Below, in pieces: positions 63,615 through 64,000 of a stretch of 64,000 nt of DNA. Position numbers and translations under genes: made by a program. The notes below the pieces were generated by a model. The model saw only the letters and a program-made list of their open reading frames with translations, was not told where the DNA came from and searched no databases. The stretch spans positions 682,001 to 746,000 of the forward strand of contig MPMG01000001.1 of NCBI GenBank assembly GCA_002238485.1, given 5' to 3'. The DNA comes from Chloroflexi bacterium bin20 (GTDB lineage Bacteria > Chloroflexota > Anaerolineae > Aggregatilineales > Phototrophicaceae). Each line of letters begins with the position of its first letter. Position 1 is the first letter of the stretch.

Positions 63615-64000
63615 TCAGCGCGGGTAGACCCAGGTTTGACGCCCGTCAATGCCGAAAGCGATCAACAAACGGGCATCGTGCACCGAGGTAACCAGCAACA
63701 GCGGCTCGTCAATGTTCAGCGTTTCGCTCGGTTCCAGCAGCAGCATTTCGCCCAGCAGCTCGGGACGGTCGTCAATTTCACGAGCATTGATGAGCGCGCC
63801 GTCATATCGGTCCAACCAATAGACCTTGCCATCACGCGAGGCGACCACAACGCGGTCTTGAACCACCAGCGGGCCAGCCCGGATGCCGCGCTCGGCGATC
63901 TGCTGCGACCAGAGCAATGCCAAGCCGGCTTCCGTGTCCAGCGCATGCACATAGCCGCTCAGATCAGCCAGATAAACGATGCCGTTGTCGTCAATGGCCG
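63615..64000 (-). CDS. PQQ-like beta-propeller protein, C-terminal part (cut by window edge)
   Basis: The minus-strand frame ending at 63615 stays open to the window edge. Repeats read AIDDNGIVYLADLSGYVHALD and VASRDGKVYWLDRYDGALI (each quoted in under 21 residues or in part), the blade pattern of PQQ-like (BamB-type) propellers. Such proteins often neighbour yidC in Chloroflexota by my recollection. The N-terminus is outside. Confidence 0.75.
   Translation of the reverse strand, partial: AIDDNGIVYLADLSGYVHALDTEAGLALLWSQQIAERGIRAGPLVVQDRVVVASRDGKVYWLDRYDGALINAREIDDRPELLGEMLLLEPSETLNIDEPLLLVTSVHDARLLIAFGIDGRQTWVYPR

Overview
The window reads as chromosomal core DNA of a bacterium, most consistent with Chloroflexota (Anaerolineae-like). 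The grounds are LysM surface proteins joined by Thr/Pro-rich linkers, a fused membrane/spermidine-synthase-like protein, small zinc-ribbon membrane proteins, a YidC/Jag/beta-propeller cluster, and no sign of outer-membrane machinery. The phylum is inferred from gene style, not from a marker phylogeny. Coding density is very high, with ATGA-type overlaps inside operons and several convergent pairs whose stop codons share one CTAG. Only one stretch longer than 300 bases lacks a gene. I saw no prophage, insertion sequence, CRISPR array or rRNA.

Layout, left to right. 1-2.5 kb: the N-terminus of a GNAT acetyltransferase (minus strand, cut by the edge), a spermidine-synthase-like membrane protein and a DUF1461 membrane protein. 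2.5-5.6 kb: the glycolytic operon gap-pgk-tpiA. 5.6-9 kb: a membrane protein, a WecA/MraY-type sugar-phosphate transferase and upp. 8.8-12.8 kb: ruvB-queA, then rplU-rpmA, an L31 protein with an extra C-terminal domain, and tdk. 12.8-14.8 kb: sucC-sucD. 15-18.2 kb: two LysM proteins, the second with an M23 peptidase domain. 18.2-20.6 kb: a polytopic membrane protein and a Nudix operon. 20.7-25.9 kb: a tight six-gene operon (ParB/SerK-like, ACT, small beta protein, JAMM peptidase, A24 peptidase, GT39-like). 26-28.4 kb: mnmA and a cysteine desulfurase, flanked by hairpin repeats. 28.8-31.6 kb: eno and pyk. 31.6-36.7 kb: two membrane proteins, yebC-ruvC-ruvA, thyX and a truncated haemoglobin. 36.8-43 kb: a tandem PstS-like lipoprotein, then a DinG-type helicase with exonuclease domain, a Cys-rich protein and a HAD-DinB fusion. 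43-47.8 kb: a polyprenyl synthase, NAD(P)HX repair enzyme, three small membrane proteins and an SRPBCC protein. 47.9-54.7 kb: tRNA-His and its terminator, then the suf Fe-S operon (sufC, a small protein, sufB, sufD, sufU, Rieske, GDPD, methyltransferase), divergent from a SufT/DUF59 gene. 54.7-64 kb: a large SH3/M23 protein, M29 aminopeptidase, thiol peroxidase, DM13 protein, amidohydrolase, PfkB kinase, Jag, YidC and a beta-propeller protein cut by the edge.

Functionally the region combines lower glycolysis (gap, pgk, tpiA, eno, pyk), a TCA step (sucCD), all three Ruv Holliday-junction proteins split over two loci, both de novo (thyX) and salvage (tdk) routes to dTMP, Fe-S assembly that could supply clients also seen here (DinG, Rieske), and envelope biogenesis. 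The least explained parts are the six-gene JAMM/SerK operon, the L31 fusion, the suf promoter with its perfect inverted repeat, and several surface proteins of unusual architecture.
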